DNA of 34,289 nt. Source: JAFNGF01 sp964567045. GTDB lineage: Bacteria > Planctomycetota > Phycisphaerae > Sedimentisphaerales > Anaerobacaceae. The stretch lies in the NCBI GenBank assembly GCA_964567045.1, contig CAZMLE010000045.1, forward strand, positions 1 through 34,289, in the 5' to 3' direction. Below the pieces are notes generated by a model, which had not been told where the DNA came from, did not search any database, and saw nothing but the letters and a program-made list of their open reading frames with translations. Below, piece by piece: positions 21,854 to 29,345 of this stretch. Position 1 is the stretch's first letter; every line of letters starts with the position of its first letter. Made by a program: the position numbers and the translations under genes.

Positions 21854-22480
21854 TTAGACTTCGACACCTTGTTTGAGCCTATACACTAATGGCACAAGGG
21901 CCTCAGCCGTGTTTATGTCGGGGTGCTTTTCGCAGGCTAACTGAATCAGCTCCATCGCCTCGTTTCTTTTCTCGCCCCAGGCAATAAGGACCTCCATCGC
22001 CTCAATCTGGAACGGCTTAAACCTTGCTTCAAGCCGTACTGATTCAGCCCCCACTGCAAAAGCTTTTAATTTGCCCTTTAACTCAGCGATAATTTGCTGA
22101 GCCATCCTTTTGCCTACGCCGTCAAGCGTCAGCAATGTCTTGTCATCGGCATCCTCTATCGCTGCTGCTATAGTAGCTATGGGAATACTCAGAGACCGGA
22201 GTCCCCTTTTTACGCCTATTCCCTTGACGCTGGTAAATTTGGTGAAAAAATCCCTCTCTTCGGCACTTAAGAAACCCACCATCCTCGGCACGAGATTGCC
22301 GCCACCCGGTGCGCCTTCATAGTATTCCATGGTGCAGAAGGCGACATTTGAGCCGATCTTATCTGACAATGCACTTATGCAATAGCTCGGCAGCATCACT
22401 TCGTACGCGACCGGCCCTACCTGCACCAGGGCACTGCCGCTGTCAAGTTTAAGAAGTTTGCCCTCTATTCTGGCGATCAT
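21854..22480 (-). CDS. ruvA: Holliday junction DNA helicase RuvA
   Basis: RuvA binds the four-way junction and targets RuvB. The canonical N-terminus MIARIEGKL fixes the start at ATG 22480, giving 208 residues; a GTG 39 bp upstream lies in a dispersed repeat. Two helix-hairpin-helix motifs (FTSVKGIGVKRGL and LLTLDGVGKRMAQQIIAEL) and the C-terminal UBA-like RuvB-binding domain (about 155-205) are present. ATG at 22480 overlaps the end of ruvC by 32 bp because repeat sequence has extended the ruvC reading frame. Confidence 0.93.
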   Translation of the reverse strand: MIARIEGKLLKLDSGSALVQVGPVAYEVMLPSYCISALSDKIGSNVAFCTMEYYEGAPGGGNLVPRMVGFLSAEERDFFTKFTSVKGIGVKRGLRSLSIPIATIAAAIEDADDKTLLTLDGVGKRMAQQIIAELKGKLKAFAVGAESVRLEARFKPFQIEAMEVLIAWGEKRNEAMELIQLACEKHPDINTAEALVPLVYRLKQGVEV

Positions 22481-23015
22481 AAGCGTCTCTCGTCGCACGT
22501 CGCTCGTGCCCCGGCTCACGAGTCACCAGGCACGGGTCACAGACTTTTAGGGAATTTGCGCAGCACAGCGCTGCCGCAATGGCATCAGCCACATCGCTCG
22601 GCTCCGGGGCGCAAGATAAAGACAAAATCGTCTGGATGGTCCTTTGCACTTGTTCTTTTGACGCCCTGCCATTGCCGGTAAGCGACTTCTTTATGCGGGT
22701 GGCACTAAAACTTCTGACTTCGATGCCGGCTTGAGCACACCTTTGTAATATAACGCCCCTGGCATGTCCCATCAGTATCGCTGTCCTTGGGTGTGTGTAG
22801 TGCGAGTACAACTGCTCCACAGCAACAATCTCAGGCCCGAACTTCTCCAAAAGGCAGTCCATATCCTCAGCGATCTGATTTAGCTTTGTTTCTAATGACG
22901 AGCCGCTGGACGTTTTGAAAACACCCGCTTCAACGAGTGTATCTTTGTCTCCGTTCCTTTCTAGGCAGGCGTATCCGCAGACCCGCAACCCCGGATCAAT
23001 GCCTAGTATCCTCAT
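22449..23015 (-). CDS. ruvC: Crossover junction endodeoxyribonuclease RuvC
   Basis: RuvC resolves Holliday junctions. Acidic metal ligands are recognisable: D7 in LGIDPG, the Glu in VAVEQLYSH, and DVADAIAAALC near residue 140. The start at 23015 gives the frequent ATGA overlap with the cysS stop; an in-frame ATG two codons earlier (23021) is possible. The conserved protein ends near residue 157 (CCANSLK). The last 30 residues (DPCLVTREPGHERRATRD region) come from a dispersed repeat and are probably a non-conserved tail that runs into ruvA. Confidence 0.92.
   Translation of the reverse strand: MRILGIDPGLRVCGYACLERNGDKDTLVEAGVFKTSSGSSLETKLNQIAEDMDCLLEKFGPEIVAVEQLYSHYTHPRTAILMGHARGVILQRCAQAGIEVRSFSATRIKKSLTGNGRASKEQVQRTIQTILSLSCAPEPSDVADAIAAALCCANSLKVCDPCLVTREPGHERRATRDAYDRQNRGQTS
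22481..22545. repeat. Dispersed repeat at the ruvC/ruvA junction
   Basis: Words such as CTCGTCGCACGTCGCTCGTG and GGCTCACGAGTCACC form part of the CGACG/GTGACCC repeat family seen at 6471-6530 and 10479-10566. It is read as the RuvC C-terminus and sits immediately before the ruvA start. Confidence 0.6.
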
Positions 23016-24490
23016 TTCCATCTCCAGGTCGTAGTTCCATCTGGGTTATCCATCACAATCACATCAGAAATCACCGCTGTCGTCCGGATCCCATCTGCTA
23101 TCTCGAAGTCCTTTCTCTCACGCGCCTGTTTTCGCCACTCCATTAAGTTATCGACCAGCTTATCACCTTTGCCTGCTATCACCTGAGCTTCCCCATAGCT
23201 TTCTTTTACAATGCCCAGAACATCGCCGCCCAATTTGCTGAACAAATCGTCAACCGCATTAAGCGTCGCCGATGTGACAGCGGTGCCCTCGAGCAGTGTG
23301 TTTGCCAGGCGAACCAGCTCGAAAATCACTGATAAAGCAATAGCACTATTCAGGTCATCATCCATCGCCGCTTCAAATTTCTCTTTCAACTGCTGCAATT
23401 GTGCTGCTGCTTTTTCATCAACTTGACCTTTGATCGCGCATATCATTTGTTTTCTTACAGCAATAACTGTCCCACTTATTCTGTCAAAGCCGCTCTGCGC
23501 GGCGCCCAGAGCCGCATCGGAAAAATCCAGCGGGCTTCTGTAATGGCTGTTCAGAATCAGTTGGCGTATCGCCAGCGGGTCATAAGCCCTGCTCAGCCTT
23601 TGGTGTGTACCTGAGAAGGCTTGTTTTAGGGTAATAAAATTATCCAAGCTTTTGCCCATTTTTTGCCCGTCCACGGTGACCATATTATTGTGCAGCCAGT
23701 AGCGAACGAACTGCGCGCCTTTGGCAGCCTCAGCCTGGGCGATTTCGCACTCGTGATGCGGGAACTGATTTTCCAGGCCGCCGCCGTGGATGTCGAACGG
23801 CTGGCCGAGATATTTGGTGCTCATAACCGAGCATTCCAGATGCCAGCCAGGAAAGCCCATTCCCCAGGGGCTCGGCCATTGCATAATGTGGTTTGGCTCA
23901 GCTTTTTTCCAGAGGGCAAAATCAACCGGGTTCTTCTTGTCGGGCGAAATCTCTACTCTGGCGCCGGCTAACATCTGGTCAACACTCCTGCCCGATAGCT
24001 TGCCGTAATCTTTGAACTTGGACACATCGAAATAAACCGAGCCGTTGGCTTCATAGGCGTAGCCCTTTTCCAACAAGGTTTTTACCAGCTCTATCTGCTC
24101 GACTATATGGCCGCTGGCGCGCGGGCTAATGTCCGGCCGAACGCAGTTAAGTTTGTCCATATCCTCAAAGTAGCTACGGCTGTAGAATTCCGCCAGTGCC
24201 ATTGGATGCTTTTCTTCTTTTCTTGCTGCTTTAGCGATTTTATCTTCGCCCTGGTCGGCGTCATCGGTCAAGTGACCCACATCAGTAATATTCTGCACGT
24301 AAGTGACACTGTATCCCAGATAGCGAAGATATCGCACCAAAACGTCAAAACTTACGTAACTTTTGGCGTGCCCCAGATGGGCGTGCCCGTATACCGTTGG
24401 CCCGCAGACGTATATTCCCACCTGGCCTTCGTTCAAGGGCTTGAATTCCTCTTTCCTTCTGGTCAGGCTGTTATAAAGTTGCAGTGCCAT
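23012..24490 (-). CDS. cysS: Cysteinyl-tRNA synthetase
   Basis: CysS charges tRNA-Cys. The class I HIGH motif appears as HAHLGH (36-41) preceded by C29 of the zinc site. GWHLECS supplies the second cysteine and HHECEIAQ the remaining His/Cys ligands. The KMSKS loop appears as KMGKSLDN. Length 492 and the C-terminal block ending GTTTWRWK are normal. It starts at ATG 24490, directly downstream of the nuclease-like cassette. In many bacteria cysS directly follows ispF, so the cassette probably entered between them. Confidence 0.96.
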   Translation of the reverse strand: MALQLYNSLTRRKEEFKPLNEGQVGIYVCGPTVYGHAHLGHAKSYVSFDVLVRYLRYLGYSVTYVQNITDVGHLTDDADQGEDKIAKAARKEEKHPMALAEFYSRSYFEDMDKLNCVRPDISPRASGHIVEQIELVKTLLEKGYAYEANGSVYFDVSKFKDYGKLSGRSVDQMLAGARVEISPDKKNPVDFALWKKAEPNHIMQWPSPWGMGFPGWHLECSVMSTKYLGQPFDIHGGGLENQFPHHECEIAQAEAAKGAQFVRYWLHNNMVTVDGQKMGKSLDNFITLKQAFSGTHQRLSRAYDPLAIRQLILNSHYRSPLDFSDAALGAAQSGFDRISGTVIAVRKQMICAIKGQVDEKAAAQLQQLKEKFEAAMDDDLNSAIALSVIFELVRLANTLLEGTAVTSATLNAVDDLFSKLGGDVLGIVKESYGEAQVIAGKGDKLVDNLMEWRKQARERKDFEIADGIRTTAVISDVIVMDNPDGTTTWRWK

Positions 24491-24506
24491 CGCATTTTCT
24501 CATAAG

Positions 24507-24522
24507 GCACAGATTTACACTG
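24507..24522. repeat. Partial outer copy of the cassette repeat
   Basis: GGCACAGATTTACACTG is a truncated copy of the 33-bp repeat at 24538-24570, in the same orientation. It lies between the cysS start and the cassette. Confidence 0.6.
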
Positions 24523-24537
24523 CCCTATTTCCTGAAA

Positions 24538-24570
24538 TTAGACACAGATTTACACGGATTAACACTGTTT
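24538..24570. repeat. Left terminal inverted repeat of the nuclease-like cassette
   Basis: A 33-bp sequence running from TTAGACACAG to ACACTGTTT. Its reverse complement matches 25578-25610 at 31 of 33 positions, the two differences being A/G transitions. The last codons and TAA stop of the GIY-YIG gene lie inside it. Confidence 0.8.
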
Positions 24571-25050
24571 TTTAAGCCGCCTTATTTCTTTCCGTATTTC
24601 AGGTTCCAGGGCCTTTATTACCGTTTTGGTCAGTTCTGGATCTTTCGCATCATTATCGTCATGCTTACCACGCACATCATATCCCTTTGAATGAAAGTAA
24701 CTTGCAACCGATTTCTCAAGTGCTGTCATTTTATCTCTGCAACGTATATGAGACACAGAATCCTTTTGCACAGGAAACAACGGTCCCACTGCTATTAGTC
24801 GAACCTGGTATTCTGGAAATTTCTTCGAATTGAAGCATTGCTTTAATGTGTTCATTTTAGCAGATGGGCGGTAGTTCAAATGTTCGCCTATTCGTTGGAA
24901 TGGCGACCCGGCAACGGGATTCTTCACATTGTCTCCTGTCCTTCCTATGTATAATTTCACTTTGCCTGATTTATGATATATAAGAATAGCGTAGAGCCAA
25001 TAACCACGCTCTAAAAGCGCCCCATCAAAAGACATTCGTGATATTTTCAT
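24559..25050 (-). CDS. GIY-YIG-like domain protein
   Basis: The core reads WLYAI (18-22) and LYIGRTG (33-39) followed by QRIGEHL (52-58), the order of motifs in GIY-YIG nuclease domains. A later ALEKSVASYF helix could carry the catalytic Glu, and Asn is available at DDND. Activity is not certain. There is no DNA-binding domain that I recognise in 163 residues. The C-terminal codons KKQC and the stop are written by the repeat at 24538-24570. ATG at 25050 lacks a visible ribosome-binding site. It belongs to a repeat-bounded pair with the GxxExxY gene. Confidence 0.7.
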   Translation of the reverse strand: MKISRMSFDGALLERGYWLYAILIYHKSGKVKLYIGRTGDNVKNPVAGSPFQRIGEHLNYRPSAKMNTLKQCFNSKKFPEYQVRLIAVGPLFPVQKDSVSHIRCRDKMTALEKSVASYFHSKGYDVRGKHDDNDAKDPELTKTVIKALEPEIRKEIRRLKKQC

Positions 25051-25105
25051 ATCTAAAACCCTAAGTCCAAAATCAAACTGAGTTTTCTATGATCACGATG
25101 ACAAA

Positions 25106-25138
25106 AAACAGTGTGAATCCGTGTCAATCCGTGTCAAA
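25106..25138. repeat. Central copy of the cassette repeat
   Basis: The 33 bp from AAACAGTG to CGTGTCAAA match the right-hand repeat (25578-25610) at about 29 of 33 positions in the same orientation. It separates the two genes, so the GxxExxY gene is flanked by direct repeats and the GIY-YIG gene by inverted repeats. Confidence 0.7.
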
Positions 25139-25150
25139 AAACTTGCCGTA

Positions 25151-25573
25151 TCAATCTGTTTCTAATAAATCATCGTCTAAATCTGTGTCTGTATCGTAAC
25201 CGAATATTCGCCGTTTGACCCTCACGGATTTTCCGAAGTTTATCAACAAACCTATCTGCAATCCTGTTGCTTTTAAGTAATTAACCAGTTGCACCTCGTG
25301 GACCGGTTCAAGGTCACTTACAGCTTTAACCTCAACAATGATTTTGTCATCAACAATCATATCAGCGTAGTAATCACCCACGACTTTCTCGTGGTAAAGC
25401 ACTTTTAGTGGAACTTCAACAGCACATTTTACGCCCGTTTCCTGCAGCTCGATCGCAAGAGCATTTTTATACACTTTCTCGACGAAGCCGTGTCCCAGCT
25501 CCTTATGCACCACGAACGCCGCGGCTATGATTCTCTTCGAGAGTTCACTATGCCTTAATGTTCTCAAGGTCAA
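25151..25573 (-). CDS. GxxExxY family protein (PD-(D/E)XK-like fold)
   Basis: The family-defining motif G-F-V-E-K-V-Y (29-35) lies after VVHKELG. A PD-(D/E)XK-type core is visible: D71 in YYADMIV and E81/K83 in IIVEVKAV, followed by a helix with Q95. The biological role of the family is not settled; the fold suggests a nuclease. The start is TTG (25573); there is no in-frame ATG before the conserved part. The C-terminal residues (DTDTDLDDDLLETD) are encoded by degenerate cassette-repeat words and are probably not conserved. Confidence 0.85.
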   Translation of the reverse strand: MTLRTLRHSELSKRIIAAAFVVHKELGHGFVEKVYKNALAIELQETGVKCAVEVPLKVLYHEKVVGDYYADMIVDDKIIVEVKAVSDLEPVHEVQLVNYLKATGLQIGLLINFGKSVRVKRRIFGYDTDTDLDDDLLETD

Positions 25574-25577
25574 TTCT

Positions 25578-25610
25578 AAACAGTGTTAATCTGTGTAAAT
25601 CCGTGTCTAA
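25578..25610. repeat. Right terminal inverted repeat of the nuclease-like cassette
   Basis: The 33 bp from AAACAGTGTT to CGTGTCTAA are the inverted partner of 24538-24570. A degraded outer copy (GTGAATCCGTGTCTCAAAG) follows at about 25620-25638 and overlaps the ispF stop codon. Confidence 0.8.
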
Positions 25611-25633
25611 TTACAACAATGTGAATCCGTGTC

Positions 25634-26146
25634 TCAAAGTGTTCTTTTGGGCTTTTTTCTCAAAAGTGCAATTGCTGTGGCGGCTATTGCCTGACCGGCT
25701 CCTATGTCGCCGAGCCCCTCGTTTGTTTTGGCCTTTACGTTGACCGCCGTAAAATCGATGTCCAAAAGCCCGGCTATGCACCTTTTCATCTGCCCTTTGA
25801 AAGGGTCAAGTTTCGGCTCTTCTGCATGTATTGTCAGATCGACGTTGACGACTTCCCACTTTTTTTCTTGGAGCCGCTCTTTTACGATATACAAAAGCTC
25901 TTTACTATCAACATCTTTCCACCTCGGATCGGTATCGGGGAACAATGTCCCTATGTCGCCCATTCCGCTGGCGCCGAGCAAAGCATCGATAACAGCGTGC
26001 AGGCCCACATCACCGTCACTATGGCCGGCCAACCCCGCTGGGTATGGCACATAAACTCCGCCCAGCATTAACTTTCTGCCGGCCTCTATCCGATGTATGT
26101 CGGTGCCGATGCCGCTTCGATATTCAGCCTCAGGTTGGTCAATCAC
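25634..26146 (-). CDS. ispF: 2-C-methyl-D-erythritol 2,4-cyclodiphosphate synthase
   Basis: IspF closes the cyclodiphosphate ring in the MEP pathway to isoprenoid precursors. Metal ligands are recognisable: D16 and H18 in GTDIHRI, and H50 in VGLHAVIDAL. Family blocks GHSDGD, GDIGTLFPDTDP and NEGLGDIGAGQAIAATA are present, and length 170 is normal. Its ATG overlaps the hisB stop by 4 bp. It would supply precursors for uppS, although the two lie in different runs. Confidence 0.95.
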   Translation of the reverse strand: MIDQPEAEYRSGIGTDIHRIEAGRKLMLGGVYVPYPAGLAGHSDGDVGLHAVIDALLGASGMGDIGTLFPDTDPRWKDVDSKELLYIVKERLQEKKWEVVNVDLTIHAEEPKLDPFKGQMKRCIAGLLDIDFTAVNVKAKTNEGLGDIGAGQAIAATAIALLRKKPKRTL

Positions 26147-26727
26147 AAAAGTCCCTTTGTACTGGGGACATCCGTGCCGACAATTTTAGTAGCCTGGGCG
26201 AGGGCCTGGCCAAGTCCCTTGAAAATCGCCTCGGCGATATGATGGCTGTTTGTGCCGTACGGCACGTTTACGTGCAGATTGAACTTGCCCGTATTGGAGA
26301 AGCTCCGCAGAAACTCTTGCAAGCACTCCACGTCAAAATCGCCGATTTTACTGGTTCGGTACTCGACGTTGTACACGCAGTTTGCCCTGCCCGACAAATC
26401 GACAGACACGTTCGCCAGAGCGTCCTCCATCGGCACGGAGCTATGGCCGTACCTGGCTATGCCCTTCTTATCGCCGAGGGCTTTGAGCAAACACTCGCCC
26501 AAACATATCGCGATGTCTTCAACTGTGTGGTGCGCATCAACATTCAAATCGCCTTTAGCTTTGACTACCAGATCGATTTTGCCGTGCTTGGACAGATGTG
26601 TAAGCATGTGGTCTAAAAAGCCGATGCCGGTATCGATCTGATATTTGCCGAGGCCATCCAGATTAAGCTCACAGCGAATATCAGTCTCTTTTGTCTGCCT
26701 GCGAATTTTGGCGGTTCTCTTTGTCAT
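26143..26727 (-). CDS. hisB: Imidazoleglycerol-phosphate dehydratase
   Basis: HisB dehydrates imidazoleglycerol phosphate in histidine synthesis. GFLDHMLTHLSKHG, HHTVEDIAICLGE and GTNSHHIAEAIFKG are the paired metal-binding blocks of the enzyme. At 194 residues it is the monofunctional form, without the phosphatase domain found fused in enteric bacteria. The gene starts immediately at the hisC stop and overlaps ispF by 4 bp, implying one transcript. Confidence 0.96.
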   Translation of the reverse strand: MTKRTAKIRRQTKETDIRCELNLDGLGKYQIDTGIGFLDHMLTHLSKHGKIDLVVKAKGDLNVDAHHTVEDIAICLGECLLKALGDKKGIARYGHSSVPMEDALANVSVDLSGRANCVYNVEYRTSKIGDFDVECLQEFLRSFSNTGKFNLHVNVPYGTNSHHIAEAIFKGLGQALAQATKIVGTDVPSTKGLL

Positions 26728-27783
26728 TTACTTCTCACCTTGCTCTGACAAGATTTCCTTCAACGGGGAAAGCAACTTTCGGTTTTGCTCTTTTGTGCCC
26801 ACCGTTATTCTTAGTTTATCGCCCAGCCCCGGCAAGTCAAAGTACCTAACATAGATCTTGCGCTGAATCAATTTATCGTAAATCTCGCTTGCCGGATAGT
26901 TGCTCTTGACAAGTACAAAATTGGCGAAACTACCGGGGACTTCGAAATTTAACGCCCGCAATTGTTCGGTTAATTCCTGGCGGTCTCTCTTAACTTTTTC
27001 GACGTTTTCCTTGAAGTACTGTTGGTCTTTTATAGCGGCGGTCGCTACAGCGATAGCGACGGCGTCGACATTATAGGAGTCCTTGACTTTTATAAGGCCG
27101 GCAATCAAATCGGGCTGGGCAATTGCATAGCCGAACCGCAGCCCCGCAAGGCAGTAGCCTTTGCTCATCGACCGAAGTATGATCACATTGTCAAGATCGC
27201 GGACTAGTCCAGCACAGTTTTTCTCCGCAAAATCGACGTAGGCCTCGTCTATCAGCAGAACCCCGCTCAATTCGTCTGCCAGCGATGCTATCTCTTCAAC
27301 ACCTACGAAGCTGCCGGTCGGCGCATTCGGATTGCAGACTATGGTCAGAGCCGCACCCGTTCCTACCAGCCTGGGCGGCAGATTGAATTCGTCATCGAAC
27401 GTGATTTCAACTGCCTTGCAGTTTTGCAGGGTCGCCAGCACCGGGTATAGCGAATACGTCGGGACAGGATATGCGACAGGCCGATTTTGGTCGCAAAACG
27501 CCCGGAAAGCCATGCTCAACAGCTCGTCTCCGCCGTTGCAGCACATAATGTAGTCCGGCTCGACGTTATTAACTTCCGCCGCCGCCCGGCGGAATTCATT
27601 GCCGAGCGGGTCAGGATACCGGCGAAGCTGGTCGGCGGTCATTTCCGCCAGGACTTTCATAACCTTCGGCGAAGGCGGATAGGGATTCTCGTTGGTGTTT
27701 AGCTTTATCATGTCCTTCTGCTTCGGCTGAAAGCCCGGCTCATAACCTTTTGCTCTTTCGACATTTTCCCGGAAGTAACCCAT
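26728..27783 (-). CDS. hisC: Histidinol-phosphate aminotransferase
   Basis: HisC converts imidazole acetol phosphate to histidinol phosphate with PLP. The N-terminus LNTNENPYPPSP is the typical family start, CNPNAPTG and LLIDEAYVDFAE bind the cofactor, and SMSKGYCLAGLRFGYA contains the Schiff-base lysine. Length 351 is normal. It heads the hisC-hisB-ispF run, and the other his genes are not in the window. An upstream -10 box supports transcription from about 27860. Confidence 0.95.
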   Translation of the reverse strand: MGYFRENVERAKGYEPGFQPKQKDMIKLNTNENPYPPSPKVMKVLAEMTADQLRRYPDPLGNEFRRAAAEVNNVEPDYIMCCNGGDELLSMAFRAFCDQNRPVAYPVPTYSLYPVLATLQNCKAVEITFDDEFNLPPRLVGTGAALTIVCNPNAPTGSFVGVEEIASLADELSGVLLIDEAYVDFAEKNCAGLVRDLDNVIILRSMSKGYCLAGLRFGYAIAQPDLIAGLIKVKDSYNVDAVAIAVATAAIKDQQYFKENVEKVKRDRQELTEQLRALNFEVPGSFANFVLVKSNYPASEIYDKLIQRKIYVRYFDLPGLGDKLRITVGTKEQNRKLLSPLKEILSEQGEK

Positions 27784-27865
27784 TATTTGGCCGTATTTCG
27801 TATTGCGTACCGCGTCCAGAAAATCATATATTTGGCCCGCGTTCTACGCGGAGATAGTTTCTCAG

Positions 27866-27871
27866 ATTATA
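27866..27871 (-). promoter_or_regulatory. -10 box for the hisC-hisB-ispF operon
   Basis: On the minus strand an exact TATAAT lies about 82 bp before the hisC start. The -35 region is poor (only T-rich), so activity may depend on an activator or an extended element. Confidence 0.4.
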
Positions 27872-28020
27872 CGGATATTTGGTCAGAATAAAAGACAGAT
27901 TTTGCGATTGTTCATAGCACGATAATTAGGACGCATAATTCATGGCATTTGCGCGCTCGGAACAGAGGCAAATACCTGCTTTCTATCCGGCCGGAGCTTT
28001 CACTTTTTCGACCTTCTTTT

Positions 28021-28049
28021 TTGACATTTCTCTCTTAATCTGATATAAA
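28021..28049 (+). promoter_or_regulatory. Near-consensus sigma-70 promoter of the PEP-CTERM gene
   Basis: TTGACA (28021-28026), a 17-nt spacer and TATAAA (28044-28049) form an almost ideal promoter. Transcription would begin near 28056, producing a leader of about 190 nt before the ATG at 28246. Confidence 0.7.
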
Positions 28050-28055
28050 TTATCT

Positions 28056-28245
28056 CATGCTCAAGCACGGCAGGTGGCCAGGTGGGCTTTACTTCATGGC
28101 GGGACTTGCCCACAAAAATCGGCTTCTCTCCAAGCCGAATGCAGCAAGGACGCCAACGAGCGAAGTTGTGTGGCGTGACTTGGCACCAGAAGTCTGGATA
28201 GGGGATCACTTACGTTGTGGAATCCCATAGACAGGGGCCGCAAAA
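28056..28245 (+). promoter_or_regulatory. Structured 5' leader, class unknown
   Basis: Four stems can be read by eye in order: GTGGGC/GCCCAC (28082-28087 with 28108-28113), CGGCTT/AAGCCG with a 6-nt loop (28120-28137), ACGCCA/TGGCGT (28150-28155 with 28171-28176) and GGGAT/ATCCC (28202-28206 with 28222-28226). No T-tract follows any stem. I do not recognise a riboswitch consensus such as c-di-GMP or cobalamin. It may be a cis-regulatory RNA, but no regulator or ligand can be named. Confidence 0.45.
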
Positions 28246-29337
28246 ATGCAATTAGGTCAGACGTTCAAGATTAGCTTGCTGCTATTTGGGCTCGCGTCAG
28301 TTTCTCTAAATGTGGGGCACGCAATCGCGCTGCCGGTTTTTTTCAACTACCCTTCAGTTTACGACAGTAGCGGAGTTATCCGGCCTGGTTCGATCGAGAA
28401 GCTCAGTCCTGATGGTACACGCACCACTATGGTGTCTGGCTTAGATTATCCCAGCGGGATGGCCTTCGATGCTGCTGGTAATCTTTACTATGGCAACGTG
28501 ACAGATAGTCTGTCACGCGTGGATCTATTCAAGTGGTCTCGTGATGGTACTGTAACAAACCTCGGTCAGGTCATCGACAGATCGGCAGGGGCGGTCTACA
28601 TAGGTGGATGGGGATTTGACCTGGCCATAAGTCCAAGTGGTGATATTTATTACAACTATCCAAGCGTTTTTGATCAGGTCCATACAGCCCTTAAAATTCG
28701 CTCAGGTTCGATTGAGAGCCTTAGTGCTGACGGCACACATAGCACGGTGGTACCCGACCTTGATTATCCCAGCGGAATTACATTCGACGGTGCGGGTAAT
28801 CTGTATTATGGCAACGTGACAGATAGTTTAGCATGTGTTGATCTATTTATGCGGTCGCCCGATGGTACGGTGAGAAGCCTTGGCCGGGTCATCGACAGAT
28901 CGGCGGGGGGAGTCTACATAGGTGGGTGGGGATTTGACTTGGCCGTAAGCCCGAATGGTGATATTTATTACAACTATCCGAGCGTTTTCGATAAGTTCGA
29001 TCCAGAGCTCAAAATTCGGTCAGGCTCGATTGAGAGGCTTAGTCCTGATGGTACACGCACCACTGTGGTATGCGGCCTGGATTATCCCAGCGGGCTTGCC
29101 TTCGATACCGCCGGTAATCTTTACTACGGCAACGTGACAGATAGTTTAGCACGTGTCGATTTATTCATGTTGTCGCCTGATGGTACGGTGACAAGCCTTG
29201 GCCAGGTCATCGATAGATCGGCTGGGGCAGTCTACATAGGTGGGTGGGGATTTGATGTAGCTATTCCAGAGCCAGGCATGGTCTTTTTGCTTGGCTTGGG
29301 CGGTTTGGTGGTACTTACAAGAAAACGCCGGGCGTGA
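28246..29337 (+). CDS. PEP-CTERM protein with three long internal repeats
   Basis: A secretion signal occupies about residues 1-28. Three units of 103-106 residues start at FNYPSVYD (33), YNYPSVFD (136) and YNYPSVFD (242). Each contains RSGSIExLS-DGT, DYPSG-AFD-AGNLYYGN and VIDRSAGxVYIGGWGFD. The AGNLYYGN-type strands resemble NHL/SMP-30-like beta-propeller blades. The C-terminus PEPGMVFLLGLGGLVVL then RKRRA (341-363) is a PEP-CTERM sorting signal: PEP motif, hydrophobic span, basic tail. The product is thus an exported protein processed by an exosortase encoded elsewhere. Adhesive or surface function is inference. The stop lies 8 bp from the convergent accD end. Confidence 0.85.
   Translation: MQLGQTFKISLLLFGLASVSLNVGHAIALPVFFNYPSVYDSSGVIRPGSIEKLSPDGTRTTMVSGLDYPSGMAFDAAGNLYYGNVTDSLSRVDLFKWSRDGTVTNLGQVIDRSAGAVYIGGWGFDLAISPSGDIYYNYPSVFDQVHTALKIRSGSIESLSADGTHSTVVPDLDYPSGITFDGAGNLYYGNVTDSLACVDLFMRSPDGTVRSLGRVIDRSAGGVYIGGWGFDLAVSPNGDIYYNYPSVFDKFDPELKIRSGSIERLSPDGTRTTVVCGLDYPSGLAFDTAGNLYYGNVTDSLARVDLFMLSPDGTVTSLGQVIDRSAGAVYIGGWGFDVAIPEPGMVFLLGLGGLVVLTRKRRA
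28342..29255 (+). repeat. Three tandem units of 309-318 bp in the PEP-CTERM gene
   Basis: The copies begin at about 28342, 28651 and 28969. They are strongly similar in DNA, for example ATCGACAGATCGGC and GGCAACGTGACAGATAG in each, which indicates recent duplication or gene conversion. The spacing differs by 9 bp between the first and second unit. Confidence 0.75.
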
Positions 29338-29345
29338 AATACGAA

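Noticed and set aside
28000..28209. A 69-codon minus-strand open frame in the PEP-CTERM leader
   Set aside because: It overlaps the strong plus-strand promoter and paired stems, which explain the sequence better; its composition is unlike a protein.
28056..28245. c-di-GMP (GEMM) riboswitch
   Set aside because: The expected conserved core words are not present in the right order; the leader is kept as an unknown structured element.
28342..29255. CRISPR-like periodicity
   Set aside because: The three units of 309-318 bp are coding and in frame, without short repeats separated by unique spacers.
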